64,000 nucleotides of DNA from Escarpia spicata. Lineage: Eukaryota > Annelida > Polychaeta > Sabellida > Siboglinidae. The stretch is taken from contig OZ023213.1 in the NCBI GenBank assembly GCA_963995525.1, positions 19,090,072 through 19,154,071 on the forward strand. Reading direction: 5' to 3'. The position numbers and the translations under genes were made by a program. Below, piece after piece: positions 30,808 to 44,562 of the stretch. A model generated the notes under the pieces. It did not search any database and was not told the origin of the DNA. It saw nothing but the letters and a program-made list of their open reading frames with translations. The first letter of the stretch is position 1. Each line of letters opens with the position of its first letter.

Positions 30808-32304
30808 CTTAATCTTTGCTTTAATAGAAAGTTATTGCCAACCCCCCGCTCCAAGCCAACGTTTAAATTGGCAATTATTATATTACTAGCAGGAGATGTA
30901 AGTCTTAATCCTGGACCTGCTATTAGGCGCAATATTCGAGTAGCCACCACTAACGTTCGATCTATTCGAGACAAAACAGCCTCGCTTACCGATTTATTAA
31001 CTTCCAAGACATTAGACATCCTTGCAGTCACTGAAACCTGGCTCAGACCACATGACACAGCTGCATACATTGCTGAAATTTTTCCTTCCAGTTTCACCTT
31101 CCATCATCGCCCACGTTCAGTTGGGCGAGGTGGTGGTGTTGGATTTCTCGTTTCAAAACAGTTCAAAGTTAATTTGCATTCAAACCCTGATTACTCCAGC
31201 TTTGAGGCCATCTGTGCCGAAATTTCCGATTCATCTTTCTCTGCTTATTTTGTGTGCATTTATCGCCCTCCAGGACACCCGGCCCATTTCTTTGAAGAAT
31301 TCCAGGATCTACTTGAAAATCTGGCAACTATTTATTCAGAATTTTATATACTCGGTGATTTTAATCTTCACCTGGACTCACCTACATCAACAACAAGTAC
31401 ATTTAAAGACATTCTGGCATCCTATGACATGAAACAACATGTTACCTTCTCAACACACATACATGGCCATTGGCTCGATCACTTAATCACCTGTTCAGAT
31501 TGTAACAATATTCAGACACCTACTGCTTCAGAAGGTTTATCAGACCACCACACTGTCATTGCTGATCTCAAAGTTACTAGAATTCCCGTAGAGTCCAAGC
31601 ACAATGTGTTTTACCGACCGATCCATAAGATTGACATTGCTGCATTAATGACAGACATCCTTAAATCCGACCTCATCAGTAACCCCAAAGAACATCTGTC
31701 ATATCTGTGTCGACAGTACTGTCAAGTACTCAAAGATTTACTTAATAAACATGCACCCCTGAGATCTAAATTTGTGTCCCAAAAGCCACATGCTCCATGG
31801 ATGACTCCTGAAATTTTACAATCTAAAAAGCGCCGGCGCTATCTTGAACGTGTATGGCGCAAATGACGCTCGCCTTTGGACAGATCACGATATTCTAAAC
31901 AGTGTCATTACTGCAACAGACAAATGGCCAAAGCTAAATCAAATTATACAAACATGGTCTCGAGTAACTCTGATAACCCACGTCAGCTATGGAACTGCAT
32001 AAATCATATTTTACACAGACGGCCGCCTCCATCTCTACCTAGTCATGTGAAAGTCAAATCTCTGTGTGACTCGTTTTCTAGTCATTTCAAAGATAAAATA
32101 AGTTTTATACGTTCTGCTTTTCCATGTAACACTTTAAGTTCTGTAAATGTGGACTCCCCGCAAGTAAATTCTCCACTTGTATTGTTTGTGCCAGCCACAG
32201 TTGATGAAGTGAGGAAAATAATAATGTCCTCCCCAAATGCGATCTCGATCCATTACCAACCATACTACTTAAAGCATGTCTTGACGCTTTACTTGGTACA
32301 ATAA
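30808..32304 (+). pseudogene. U5 EN, TGA at 31864-31866 (hybrid unit)
   Basis: Haplotype II up to the TGA (MPTPRS, silent TTTTAC, TGA), but the G marker at 32286 is haplotype I. The switch lies between these two sites. Confidence 0.85.
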
Positions 32305-33036
32305 CGAATATCATAAATTTATCACTGAGTTCGGGTAAATTCCCAGATGATTTTAAACATGCACATGTAAATCTTGTTCTCAAGAAGACTTCTCTGCCAA
32401 AAGATGATTTCAAAAATTATAGGCCTATTTCTAATCTTAGCTTTATTTCTAAGATACTTGAGAAAGTCGTAGCAAGCCGTCTACGGTGTCACATCAAGCT
32501 CAACTTGTTTATCCAGTGTGCTTCAATCAGCATACAAACAATTTCATTCTACGGAGACTGCTCTCCTAAAAGTACACAATGATGTTATATTAAACATTGA
32601 TCAAGGCAAAGTAACTGCATTTACCTTGCTTGATCTGTCTGCCGCCTTTGGTACCATTGATCACAACACTCTTGTCAAACGTTTACCAATGTGGTATGGC
32701 ATATCTGGCACAGCTCTGACCTGCTTTTCTTCATATCTAACCAATATACATCAATGTATAAAGATAGATAATTACTTTTCAACCTCACTCCCCACTTCAT
32801 GTGGCATTCCCCAAGGTTCCGTTCTTGGGCCTTTGCTTTTCACTCTCTACACTACGCCACTCAGCTCTGTAATCCAACGTCATAACTTGGATCATTACCT
32901 TTATGCAGATGACACACATATCTACATTTCCTTGGCCACGCCCGATACAAGTCACTCTCTAAACCGACTCAACGATTGTCTCCAAGATGTTTCTTCATGG
33001 ATGACCGATAGCTACCTACCAGTGAAGATGAAATAA
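32247..33036 (+). pseudogene. U5 RT1
   Basis: Haplotype I (CAA, N149, T163), although its EN half is haplotype II. Confidence 0.85.
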
Positions 33037-34583
33037 AGAACATCATCAGACTATGCCCCTCAAAGACATGCAGTCTGGATTCCTGTCCCACTGATCTTCT
33101 GAAGAAAACACTACGTATCCACATTCCCTATCTCGAGGCAATAGTGAACAACAGCTTTAAGCAAGGACTATTTCCGATCACTTTGAGAACAGCAATTGTA
33201 AAACCACTTCTAAAAACCGACACTCTCGACAGAGATCTGCTGAAGAACTACAGACCGGTCTCCAACATAGCATTCATCGGCAAAGTCCTAGAGAAAGTTG
33301 CAGTTCGTCGTCTGATTGATCATCTCACTGTCAACGGGCTGCATGAAGAATACCAATCAGCATATAAGATGCTTCGCAGTACAGGGACTGCCCTATTGCG
33401 TGTCCAGCTTGATATTGCTGGTGCACTTGACAAGAATCGTGCAATGTTGTTTGTCATGCTGGATTTATCAGCCGCATTTGACACGATTGACCATAAACAC
33501 TTACTGACACTACTGCATGACGAGTACGGTGTGCGCGAAACGGCATTATCATGGTTCCGGACGTACTTGGGAGACCGCACCCATCGTGTCCAGATTGACT
33601 CAATAACATCCGAGTCTATTCCGCTACAGAGTGGTGTGCCCCAGGGCTCGGTCCTTGGGCCAGTTGTCTTCACTCTATACACCACACCAATGCAGCGCAT
33701 ATTCAAAAGATATGAAATAAAGTACCATAAATATGCTGATGACATTCAATTATATGCGTCATACAATCCAGCTATACCAGGCGACCAAGCACAAACAATG
33801 AGGCGACTCACAGACTGCATTGGGGAAGTCAGGCGATGGATGGCGCTGCGCATGCTGAAACTAAATGATGAAAAAACTAAGATGACCATCTTAACATCAA
33901 AACATCATCTCAAGATGTACGGAGGTTGCTCTATGACCATTGGAGACGATATAATTTCACCAGTAGACTGCATACGGAATTTGGGAATTATCATGGACCA
34001 ACATCTAACGATGACACATCACGTGACTGCTGTGTGTGCTGCATGTAACTACCATCTGTACAGACTGTCATCAATACGGCACTATCTTACAGTTGAAGCC
34101 GCGAAAAGTGCTGTCAACGCACTCGTCACCTCTCGCTTGGACTATTGTAACGCACTCTTGCACAACTTACCGTTATCCCAGACAGCTCGGTTGCAGCGAG
34201 TCCAGAACAATGCAGCCAGACTAGTAACACGCACCAGTAGACATGACCATATAACGCCAGTGTTAAAGGAACTGCATTGGCTGCCGGTTGCGAGTCGAGT
34301 TGTGTTCAAGGTGTTGGTGATGACTTACAAATGTAGTCATGGTTTAGCGCCGTCTTATCTGGCAGAACTTGTGCAGCCACGAAAGCGTGATGGACGTCTA
34401 CGCCAGGACCATGCGCCAACACTGCGCCAAGGCATCACGAAGAAATGCATCGGCGACTCGGCATTTGGCGCAGCAGCACCGCGACTATGGAATGAACTAC
34501 CGGTGGACCTTCGTGCATCAGGGACACTGGATAGGTTTAGAAAGTCTTTAAAGACTCATCTTTTTATTATACATTTTAATTAA
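33012..34583 (+). CDS. U5 RT2, open
   Basis: Haplotype I, same protein as U2 and U4. Confidence 0.85.
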   Translation, partial: LPTSEDEIKNIIRLCPSKTCSLDSCPTDLLKKTLRIHIPYLEAIVNNSFKQGLFPITLRTAIVKPLLKTDTLDRDLLKNYRPVSNIAFIGKVLEKVAVRRLIDHLTVNGLHEEYQSAYKMLRSTGTALLRVQLDIAGALDKNRAMLFVMLDLSAAFDTIDHKHLLTLLHDEYGVRETALSWFRTYLGDRTHRVQIDSITSESIPLQSGVPQGSVLGPVVFTLYTTPMQRIFKRYEIKYHKYADDIQLYASYNPAIPGDQAQTMRRLTDCIGEVRRWMALRMLKLNDEKTKMTILTSKHHLKMYGGCSMTIGDDIISPVDCIRNLGIIMDQHLTMTHHVTAVCAACNYHLYRLSSIRHYLTVEAAKSAVNALVTSRLDYCNALLHNLPLSQTARLQRVQNNAARLVTRTSRHDHITPVLKELHWLPVASRVVFKVLVMTYKCSHGLAPSYLAELVQPRKRDGRLRQDHAPTLRQGITKKCIGDSAFGAAAPRLWNELPVDLRASGTLDRFRKSLKTHLFIIHFN

Positions 34584-35392
34584 TTTGAATTGTTTCGTCG
34601 TGACGGACATTATTAAAAAAAAAATTGTATTATTTGTCTTAAAATTAGTGTTTCTATTTTAATGTTCAGTATTATATGTCTTAAAACCAGTGTTTAGTTT
34701 TTTTAATACATTAATATACATTTATTTTATCACTTGTACAGCGCATCGATCCGCTATGCGGGAATTAGCGCTAAAGAAATACCGTATTATTATATTATTA
34801 TTATTAAATCTTGTACTTAAATTATTTGGGCGATAATACAGGTCGATTTGATTTTCGCGCTAGCAGGCTTACGTACACAACATACTAAGGCAGGGGCAGT
34901 CACCTATAAACTATATACTAACAGGCCTTATAAACAAGACGTTCTTTTATACCCAGAATCGCCATGGGGGTGAAAACCTCTGACTTTTCTTTGCACGGGC
35001 ACTAAACTTCTTGTTACTTTGCACAGGCCTGCTGAGCGCGAACAATCATACGACCTGTAATATTGCCATTGATTATCGCCAACCCACTCTTTAATAACCT
35101 AGACATTTACATTATTTTTAGTACAATTATACAGTTTTAGAATATTTTATTATTTTCAATTACTTATAATTTTTATGAGACATTATTATTTTATTCTTAA
35201 CCATTTTGAGGATAGACAATGTCACCAGCATTTTTATTGTGTGTTTTATTTTTATCCTGTGCTGTTGCTTCGAGAAGTTACGATTTTACGCTGTGCAAGC
35301 CACTTAGTCCCCAACAGTCGGCTGTCAATTTAACAGTTTCTCAATACATGAGAACACAAAATTCCTTGTCACATCTTCACAGTTTGCCATGA

Positions 35393-36889
35393 CTTAATCT
35401 TTGCTTTAATAGAAAGTTATTGCCAACCCCCCGCTCCAAGCCAACGTTTAAATTGGCAATTATTATATTACTAGCAGGAGATGTAAGTCTTAATCCTGGA
35501 CCTGCTATTAGGCGCAATATTCGAGTAGCCACCACTAACGTTCGATCTATTCGAGACAAAACAGCCTCGCTTACCGATTTATTAACTTCCAAGACATTAG
35601 ACATCCTTGCAGTCACTGAAACCTGGCTCAGACCACATGACACAGCTGCATACATTGCTGAAATTTTTCCTTCCAGTTTCACCTTCCATCATCGCCCACG
35701 TTCAGTTGGGCGAGGTGGTGGTGTTGGATTTCTCGTTTCAAAACAGTTCAAAGTTAATTTGCATTCAAACCCTGATTACTCCAGCTTTGAGGCCATCTGT
35801 GCCGAAATTTCCGATTCATCTTTCTCTGCTTATTTTGTGTGCATTTATCGCCCTCCAGGACACCCGGCCCATTTCTTTGAAGAATTCCAGGATCTACTTG
35901 AAAATCTGGCAACTATTTATTCAGAATTTTATATACTCGGTGATTTTAATCTTCACCTGGACTCACCTACATCAACAACAAGTACATTTAAAGACATTCT
36001 GGCATCCTATGACATGAAACAACATGTTACCTTCTCAACACACATACATGGCCATTGGCTCGATCACTTAATCACCTGTTCAGATTGTAACAATATTCAG
36101 ACACCTACTGCTTCAGAAGGTTTATCAGACCACCACACTGTCATTGCTGATCTCAAAGTTACTAGAATTCCCGTAGAGTCCAAGCACAATGTGTTTTACC
36201 GACCGATCCATAAGATTGACATTGCTGCATTAATGACAGACATCCTTAAATCCGACCTCATCAGTAACCCCAAAGAACATCTGTCATATCTGTGTCGACA
36301 GTACTGTCAAGTACTCAAAGATTTACTTAATAAACATGCACCCCTGAGATCTAAATTTGTGTCCCAAAAGCCACATGCTCCATGGATGACTCCTGAAATT
36401 TTACAATCTAAAAAGCGCCGGCGCTATCTTGAACGTGTATGGCGCAAATGACGCTCGCCTTTGGACAGATCACGATATTCTAAACAGTGTCATTACTGCA
36501 ACAGACAAATGGCCAAAGCTAAATCAAATTATACAAACATGGTCTCGAGTAACTCTGATAACCCACGTCAGCTATGGAACTGCATAAATCATATTTTACA
36601 CAGACGGCCGCCTCCATCTCTACCTAGTCATGTGAAAGTCAAATCTCTGTGTGACTCGTTTTCTAGTCATTTCAAAGATAAAATAAGTTTTATACGTTCT
36701 GCTTTTCCATGTAACACTTTAAGTTCTGTAAATGTGGACTCCCCGCAAGTAAATTCTCCACTTGTATTGTTTGTGCCAGCCACAGTTGATGAAGTGAGGA
36801 AAATAATAATGTCCTCCCCAAATGCGATCTCGATCCATTACCAACCATACTACTTAAAGCATGTCTTGACTCTTTACTTGGTACAATAA
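35393..36889 (+). pseudogene. U6 EN, TGA at 36449-36451
   Basis: Haplotype II. Matches U3 exactly 13,755 bp (three units) upstream at all sites I compared. Confidence 0.85.
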
Positions 36890-37621
36890 CGAATATCATA
36901 AATTTATCACTGAGTTCGGGTAAATTCCCAGATGATTTTAAACATGCACATGTAAATCTTGTTCTCAAGAAGACTTCTCTGCCAAAAGATGATTTCAAAA
37001 ATTATAGGCCTATTTCTAATCTTAGCTTTATTTCTAAGATACTTGAGAAAGTCGTAGCAAGCCGTCTACGGTGTCACATCAAGCTCAACTTGTTTATCCA
37101 GTGTGCTTTAATCAGCATACAAACAATTTCATTCTACGGAGACTGCTCTCCTAAAAGTACACAATGATGTTATATTAAACATTGATCAAGGCAAAGTAAC
37201 TGCATTTACCTTGCTTGATCTGTCTGCCGCCTTTGGTACCATTGATCACAACACTCTTGTCAAACGTTTACCAATGTGGTATGGCATATCTGGCACAGCT
37301 CTGACCTGCTTTTCTTCATATCTAACCAATATACATCAATGTATAAAGATAGATAATTACTTTTCAACCTCACTCCCCACTTCATGTGGCATTCCCCAAG
37401 GTTCCGTTCTTGGGCCTTTGCTTTTCACTCTCTACACTACGCCACTCAGCTCTGTAATCCAACGTCATAACTTGGATCATTACCTTTATGCAGATGACAC
37501 ACATATCTACATTTCCTTGGCCACGCCCGATACAAGTCACTCTCTACACCGACTCAACGATTGTCTCCAAGATGTTTCTTCATGGATGCCCGATAGCTAC
37601 CTACCAGTGAAGATGAAATAA
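36832..37621 (+). pseudogene. U6 RT1, extra TAA
   Basis: Haplotype II with TAA at 37109-37111, N149H, T163P. Confidence 0.85.
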
Positions 37622-39168
37622 AGAACATCATCAGACTATGCCCCTCAAAGACATGCAGTCTGGATTCCTGTCCCACTGATCTTCTGAAGAAAACACTACG
37701 TATCCACATTCCCTATCTCGAGGCAATAGTGAACAACAGCTTTAAGCAAGGACTATTTCCGATCACTTTGAGAACAGCAATTGTAAAACCACTTCTAAAA
37801 ACCGACACTCTCGACAGAGATCTGCTGAAGAACTACAGACCGGTCTCCAACATAGCATTCATCGGCAAAGTCCTAGAGAAAGTTGCAGTTCGTCGTCTGA
37901 TTGATCATCTCACTGTCAACGGGCTGCATGAAGAATACCAATCAGCATATAAGATGCTTCGCAGTACAGAGACTGCCCTATTGCGTGTCCAGCTTGATAT
38001 TGCTGGTGCACTTGACAAGAATCGTGCAATGTTGTTTGTCATGCTGGATTTATCAGCCGCATTTGACACGATTGACCATAAACACTTACTGACACTACTG
38101 CATGACGAGTACGGTGTGTGCGAAACGGCATTATCATGGTTCCGGACGTACTTGGGAGACCGCACCCATCGTGTCCAGATTGACTCAATAACATCCGAGT
38201 CTATTCCGCTACAGAGTGGTGTGCCCCAGGGCTCGGTCCTTGGGCCAGTTGTCTTCACTCTATACACCACACCAATGCAGCGCATATTCAAAAGATATGA
38301 AATAAAGTACCATAAATATGCTGATGACATTCAATTATATGCGTCATACAATCCAGCTATACCAGGCGACCAAGCACAAACAATGAGGCGACTCACAGAC
38401 TGCATTGGGGAAGTCAGGCGATGGATGGCGCTGCGCATGCTGACACTAAATGATGAAAAAACTAAGATGACCATCTTAACATCAAAACATCATCTCAAGA
38501 TGTACGGAGGTTGCTCTATGACCATTGGAGACGATATAATTTCACCAGTAGACTGCATACGGAATTTGGGAATTATCATGGACCAACATCTAACGATGAC
38601 ACATCACGTGACTGCTGTGTGTGCTGCATGTAACTACCATCTGTACAGACTGTCATCAATACGGCACTATCTTACAGTTGAAGCCGCGAAAAGTGCTGTC
38701 AACGCACTCGTCACCTCTCGCTTGGACTATTGTAACGCACTCTTGCACAACTTACCGTTATCCCAGACAGCTCGGTTGCAGCGAGTCCAGAACAATGCAG
38801 CCAGACTAGTAACACGCACCAGTAGACATGACCATATAACGCCAGTGTTAAAGGAACTGCATTGGCTGCCGGTTGCGAGTCGAGTTGTGTTCAAGGTGTT
38901 GGTGATGACTTACAAATGTAGTCATGGTTTAGCGCCGTCTTATCTGGCAGAACTTGTGCAGCCACGAAAGCGTGATGGACGTCTACGCCAGGACCATGCG
39001 CCAACACTGCGCCAAGGCATCACGAAGAAATGCATCGGCGACTCGGCATTTGGCGCAGCAGCACCGCGACTATGGAATGAACTACCGGTGGACCTTCGTG
39101 CATCAGGGACACTGGATAGGTTTAGAAAGTCTTTAAAGACTCATCTTTTTATTATACATTTTAATTAA
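37597..39168 (+). CDS. U6 RT2, open
   Basis: Haplotype II, same protein as U3. Confidence 0.85.
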   Translation, partial: LPTSEDEIKNIIRLCPSKTCSLDSCPTDLLKKTLRIHIPYLEAIVNNSFKQGLFPITLRTAIVKPLLKTDTLDRDLLKNYRPVSNIAFIGKVLEKVAVRRLIDHLTVNGLHEEYQSAYKMLRSTETALLRVQLDIAGALDKNRAMLFVMLDLSAAFDTIDHKHLLTLLHDEYGVCETALSWFRTYLGDRTHRVQIDSITSESIPLQSGVPQGSVLGPVVFTLYTTPMQRIFKRYEIKYHKYADDIQLYASYNPAIPGDQAQTMRRLTDCIGEVRRWMALRMLTLNDEKTKMTILTSKHHLKMYGGCSMTIGDDIISPVDCIRNLGIIMDQHLTMTHHVTAVCAACNYHLYRLSSIRHYLTVEAAKSAVNALVTSRLDYCNALLHNLPLSQTARLQRVQNNAARLVTRTSRHDHITPVLKELHWLPVASRVVFKVLVMTYKCSHGLAPSYLAELVQPRKRDGRLRQDHAPTLRQGITKKCIGDSAFGAAAPRLWNELPVDLRASGTLDRFRKSLKTHLFIIHFN

Positions 39169-39977
39169 TTTGAATTGTTTCGTCGTGACGGACATTATTT
39201 AAAAAAAAATTGTATTATTTGTCTTAAAATTAGTGTTTCTATTTTAATGTTCAGTATTATATGTCTTAAAACCAGTGTTTAGTTTTTTTAATACATTAAT
39301 ATACATTTATGTTATCACTTGTACAGCGCATCGATCCGCTATGCGGGAATTAGCGCTAAAGAAATACCGTATTATTATATTATTATTATTAAATCTTGTA
39401 CTTAAATTATTTGGGCGATAATACAGGTCGATTTGATTTTCGCGCTAGCAGGCTTACGTACACAACATACTAAGGCAGGGGCAGTCACCTATAAACTATA
39501 TACTAACAGGCCTTATAAACAAGACGTTCTTTTATACCCAGAATCGCCATGGGGGTGAAAACCTCTGACTTTTCTTTGCACGGGCACTAAACTTCTTGTT
39601 ACTTTGCACAGGCCTGCTGAGCGCGAACAATCATACGACCTGTAATATTGCCATTGATTATCGCCAACCCACTCTTTAATAACCTAGACATTTACATTAT
39701 TTTTAGTACAATTATACAGTTTTAGAATATTTTATTATTTTCAATTACTTATAATTTTTATGAGACATTATTATTTTATTCTTAACCATTTTGAGGATAG
39801 ACAATGTCACCAGCATTTTTATTGTGTGTTTTATTTTTATCCTGTGCTGTTGCTTCGAGAAGTTACGATTTTACGCTGTGCAAGCCACTTAGTCCCCAAC
39901 AGTCGGCTGTCAATTTAACAGTTTCTCAGTACATGAGAACACAAAATTCCTTGTCACATCTTCACAGTTTGCCATGA

Positions 39978-41474
39978 CTTAATCTTTGCTTTAATAGAAA
40001 GTTATTGCCAATCCCCCGCTCCAAGCCAACGTTTAAATTGGCAATTATTATATTACTAGCAGGAGATGTAAGTCTTAATCCTGGACCTGCTATTAGGCGC
40101 AATATTCGAGTAGCCACCACTAACGTTCGATCTATTCGAGACAAAACAGCCTCGCTTACCGATTTATTAACTTCCAAGACATTAGACATCCTTGCAGTCA
40201 CTGAAACCTGGCTCAGACCACATGACACAGCTGCATACATTGCTGAAATTTTTCCTTCCAGTTTCACCTTCCATCATCGCCCACGTTCAGTTGGGCGAGG
40301 TGGTGGTGTTGGATTTCTCGTTTCAAAACAGTTCAAAGTTAATTTGCATTCAAACCCTGATTACTCCAGCTTTGAGGCCATCTGTGCCGAAATTTCCGAT
40401 TCATCTTTCTCTGCTTATTTTGTGTGCATTTATCACCCTCCAGGACACCCGGCCCATTTCTTTGAAGAATTCCAGGATCTACTTGAAAATCTGGCAACTA
40501 TTTATTCAGAATTTTATATACTCGGTGATTTTAATCTTCACCTGGACTCACCTACATCAACAACAAGTACATTTAAAGACATTCTGGCATCCTATGACAT
40601 GAAACAACATGTTACCTTCTCAACACACATACATGGCCATTGGCTCGATCACTTAATCACCTGTTCAGATTGTAACAATATTCAGACACCTACTGCTTCA
40701 GAAGGTTTATCAGACCACCACACTGTCATTGCTGATCTCAAAGTTACTAGAATTCCCGTAGAGTCCAAGCACAATGTGTTTTACCGACCGATCCATAAGA
40801 TTGACATTGCTGCATTAATGACAGACATCCTTAAATCCGACCTCATCAGTAACCCCAAAGAACATCTGTCATATCTGTGTCGACAGTACTGTCAAGTACT
40901 CAAAGATTTACTTAATAAACATGCACCCCTGAGATCTAAATTTGTGTCCCAAAAGCCACATGCTCCATGGATGACTCCTGAAATTCTACAATCTAAAAAG
41001 CGCCGGCGCTATCTTGAACGTGTATGGCGCAAATCACGCTCGCCTTTGGACAGATCACGATATTCTAAACAGTGTCATTACTGCAACAGACAAATGGCCA
41101 AAGCTAAATCAAATTATACAAACATGGTCTCGAGTAACTCTGATAACCCACGTCAGCTATGGAACTGCATAAATCATATTTTACACAGACGGCCGCCTCC
41201 ATCTCTACCTAGTCATGTGAAAGTCAAATCTCTGTGTGACTCGTTTTCTAGTCATTTCAAAGATAAAATAAGTTTTATACGTTCTGCTTTTCCATGTAAC
41301 ACTTTAAGTTCTGTAAATGTGGACTCCCCGCAAGTAAATTCTCCACTTGTATTGTTTGTGCCAGCCACAGTTGATGAAGTGAGGAAAATAATAATGTCCT
41401 CCCCAAATGCGATCTCGATCCATTACCAACCATACTACTTAAAGCATGTCTTGACGCTTTACTTGGTACAATAA
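39978..41474 (+). CDS. U7 EN, open
   Basis: Haplotype I with IYHPPG, same protein as U4. Confidence 0.85.
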   Translation, partial: LNLCFNRKLLPIPRSKPTFKLAIIILLAGDVSLNPGPAIRRNIRVATTNVRSIRDKTASLTDLLTSKTLDILAVTETWLRPHDTAAYIAEIFPSSFTFHHRPRSVGRGGGVGFLVSKQFKVNLHSNPDYSSFEAICAEISDSSFSAYFVCIYHPPGHPAHFFEEFQDLLENLATIYSEFYILGDFNLHLDSPTSTTSTFKDILASYDMKQHVTFSTHIHGHWLDHLITCSDCNNIQTPTASEGLSDHHTVIADLKVTRIPVESKHNVFYRPIHKIDIAALMTDILKSDLISNPKEHLSYLCRQYCQVLKDLLNKHAPLRSKFVSQKPHAPWMTPEILQSKKRRRYLERVWRKSRSPLDRSRYSKQCHYCNRQMAKAKSNYTNMVSSNSDNPRQLWNCINHILHRRPPPSLPSHVKVKSLCDSFSSHFKDKISFIRSAFPCNTLSSVNVDSPQVNSPLVLFVPATVDEVRKIIMSSPNAISIHYQPYYLKHVLTLYLVQ

Positions 41475-42206
41475 CGAATATCATAAATTTATCACTGAGT
41501 TCGGGTAAATTCCCAGATGATTTTAAACATGCACATGTAAATCTTGTTCTCAAGAAGACTTCTCTGCCAAAAGATGATTTCAAAAATTATAGGCCTATTT
41601 CTAATCTTAGCTTTATTTCTAAGATACTTGAGAAAGTCGTAGCAAGCCGTCTACGGTGTCACATCAAGCTCAACTTGTTTATCCAGTGTGCTTCAATCAG
41701 CATACAAACAATTTCATTCTACGGAGACTGCTCTCCTAAAAGTACACAATGATGTTATATTAAACATTGATCAAGGCAAAGTAACTGCATTTACCTTGCT
41801 TGATCTGTCTGCCGCCTTTGGTACCATTGATCACAACACTCTTGTCAAACGTTTACCAATGTGGTATGGCATATCTGGCACAGCTCTGACCTGCTTTTCT
41901 TCATATCTAACCAATATACATCAATGTATAAAGATAGATAATTACTTTTCAACCTCACTCCCCACTTCATGTGGCATTCCCCAAGGTTCCGTTCTTGGGC
42001 CTTTGCTTTTCACTCTCTACACTACGCCACTCAGCTCTGTAATCCAACGTCATAACTTGGATCATTACCTTTATGCAGATGACACACATATCTACATTTC
42101 CTTGGCCACGCCCGATACAAGTCACTCTCTAAACCGACTCAACGATTGTCTCCAAGATGTTTCTTCATGGATGACCGATAGCTACCTACCAGTGAAGATG
42201 AAATAA
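41417..42206 (+). pseudogene. U7 RT1
   Basis: Haplotype I, as in U2 and U4. Confidence 0.85.
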
Positions 42207-43753
42207 AGAACATCATCAGACTATGCCCCTCAAAGACATGCAGTCTGGATTCCTGTCCCACTGATCTTCTGAAGAAAACACTACGTATCCACATTCCCTA
42301 TCTCGAGGCAATAGTGAACAACAGCTTTAAGCAAGGACTATTTCCGATCACTTTGAGAACAGCAATTGTAAAACCACTTCTAAAAACCGACACTCTCGAC
42401 AGAGATCTGCTGAAGAACTACAGACCGGTCTCCAACATAGCATTCATCGGCAAAGTCCTAGAGAAAGTTGCAGTTCGTCGTCTGATTGATCATCTCACTG
42501 TCAACGGGCTGCATGAAGAATACCAATCAGCATATAAGATGCTTCGCAGTACAGGGACTGCCCTATTGCGTGTCCAGCTTGATATTGCTGGTGCACTTGA
42601 CAAGAATCGTGCAATGTTGTTTGTCATGCTGGATTTATCAGCCGCATTTGACACGATTGACCATAAACACTTACTGACACTACTGCATGACGAGTACGGT
42701 GTGCGCGAAACGGCATTATCATGGTTCCGGACGTACTTGGGAGACCGCACCCATCGTGTCCAGATTGACTCAATAACATCCGAGTCTATTCCGCTACAGA
42801 GTGGTGTGCCCCAGGGCTCGGTCCTTGGGCCAGTTGTCTTCACTCTATACACCACACCAATGCAGCGCATATTCAAAAGATATGAAATAAAGTACCATAA
42901 ATATGCTGATGACATTCAATTATATGCGTCATACAATCCAGCTATACCAGGCGACCAAGCACAAACAATGAGGCGACTCACAGACTGCATTGGGGAAGTC
43001 AGGCGATGGATGGCGCTGCGCATGCTGAAACTAAATGATGAAAAAACTAAGATGACCATCTTAACATCAAAACATCATCTCAAGATGTACGGAGGTTGCT
43101 CTATGACCATTGGAGACGATATAATTTCACCAGTAGACTGCATACGGAATTTGGGAATTATCATGGACCAACATCTAACGATGACACATCACGTGACTGC
43201 TGTGTGTGCTGCATGTAACTACCATCTGTACAGACTGTCATCAATACGGCACTATCTTACAGTTGAAGCCGCGAAAAGTGCTGTCAACGCACTCGTCACC
43301 TCTCGCTTGGACTATTGTAACGCACTCTTGCACAACTTACCGTTATCCCAGACAGCTCGGTTGCAGCGAGTCCAGAACAATGCAGCCAGACTAGTAACAC
43401 GCACCAGTAGACATGACCATATAACGCCAGTGTTAAAGGAACTGCATTGGCTGCCGGTTGCGAGTCGAGTTGTGTTCAAGGTGTTGGTGATGACTTACAA
43501 ATGTAGTCATGGTTTAGCGCCGTCTTATCTGGCAGAACTTGTGCAGCCACGAAAGCGTGATGGACGTCTACGCCAGGACCATGCGCCAACACTGCGCCAA
43601 GGCATCACGAAGAAATGCATCGGCGACTCGGCATTTGGCGCAGCAGCACCGCGACTATGGAATGAACTACCGGTGGACCTTCGTGCATCAGGGACACTGG
43701 ATAGGTTTAGAAAGTCTTTAAAGACTCATCTTTTTATTATACATTTTAATTAA
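42182..43753 (+). CDS. U7 RT2, open
   Basis: Haplotype I, same protein as U2. Confidence 0.85.
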   Translation, partial: LPTSEDEIKNIIRLCPSKTCSLDSCPTDLLKKTLRIHIPYLEAIVNNSFKQGLFPITLRTAIVKPLLKTDTLDRDLLKNYRPVSNIAFIGKVLEKVAVRRLIDHLTVNGLHEEYQSAYKMLRSTGTALLRVQLDIAGALDKNRAMLFVMLDLSAAFDTIDHKHLLTLLHDEYGVRETALSWFRTYLGDRTHRVQIDSITSESIPLQSGVPQGSVLGPVVFTLYTTPMQRIFKRYEIKYHKYADDIQLYASYNPAIPGDQAQTMRRLTDCIGEVRRWMALRMLKLNDEKTKMTILTSKHHLKMYGGCSMTIGDDIISPVDCIRNLGIIMDQHLTMTHHVTAVCAACNYHLYRLSSIRHYLTVEAAKSAVNALVTSRLDYCNALLHNLPLSQTARLQRVQNNAARLVTRTSRHDHITPVLKELHWLPVASRVVFKVLVMTYKCSHGLAPSYLAELVQPRKRDGRLRQDHAPTLRQGITKKCIGDSAFGAAAPRLWNELPVDLRASGTLDRFRKSLKTHLFIIHFN

Positions 43754-44562
43754 TTTGAATTGTTTCGTCGTGACGGACATTATTAAAAAAAAAATTGTAT
43801 TATTTGTCTTAAAATTAGTGTTTCTATTTTAATGTTCAGTATTATATGTCTTAAAACCAGTGTTTAGTTTTTTTAATACATTAATATACATTTATTTTAT
43901 CACTTGTACAGCGCATCGATCCGCTATGCGGGAATTAGCGCTAAAGAAATACCGTATTATTATATTATTATTATTAAATCTTGTACTTAAATTATTTGGG
44001 CGATAATACAGGTCGATTTGATTTTCGCGCTAGCAGGCTTACGTACACAACATACTAAGGCAGGGGCAGTCACCTATAAACTATATACTAACAGGCCTTA
44101 TAAACAAGACGTTCTTTTATACCCAGAATCGCCATGGGGGTGAAAACCTCTGACTTTTCTTTGCACGGGCACTAAACTTCTTGTTACTTTGCACAGGCCT
44201 GCTGAGCGCGAACAATCATACGACCTGTAATATTGCCATTGATTATCGCCAACCCACTCTTTAATAACCTAGACATTTACATTATTTTTAGTACAATTAT
44301 ACAGTTTTAGAATATTTTATTATTTTCAATTACTTATAATTTTTATGAGACATTATTATTTTATTCTTAACCATTTTGAGGATAGACAATGTCACCAGCA
44401 TTTTTATTGTGTGTTTTATTTTTATCCTGTGCTGTTGCTTCGAGAAGTTACGATTTTACGCTGTGCAAGCCACTTAGTCCCCAACAGTCGGCTGTCAATT
44501 TAACAGTTTCTCAGTACATGAGAACACAAAATTCCTTGTCACATCTTCACAGTTTGCCATGA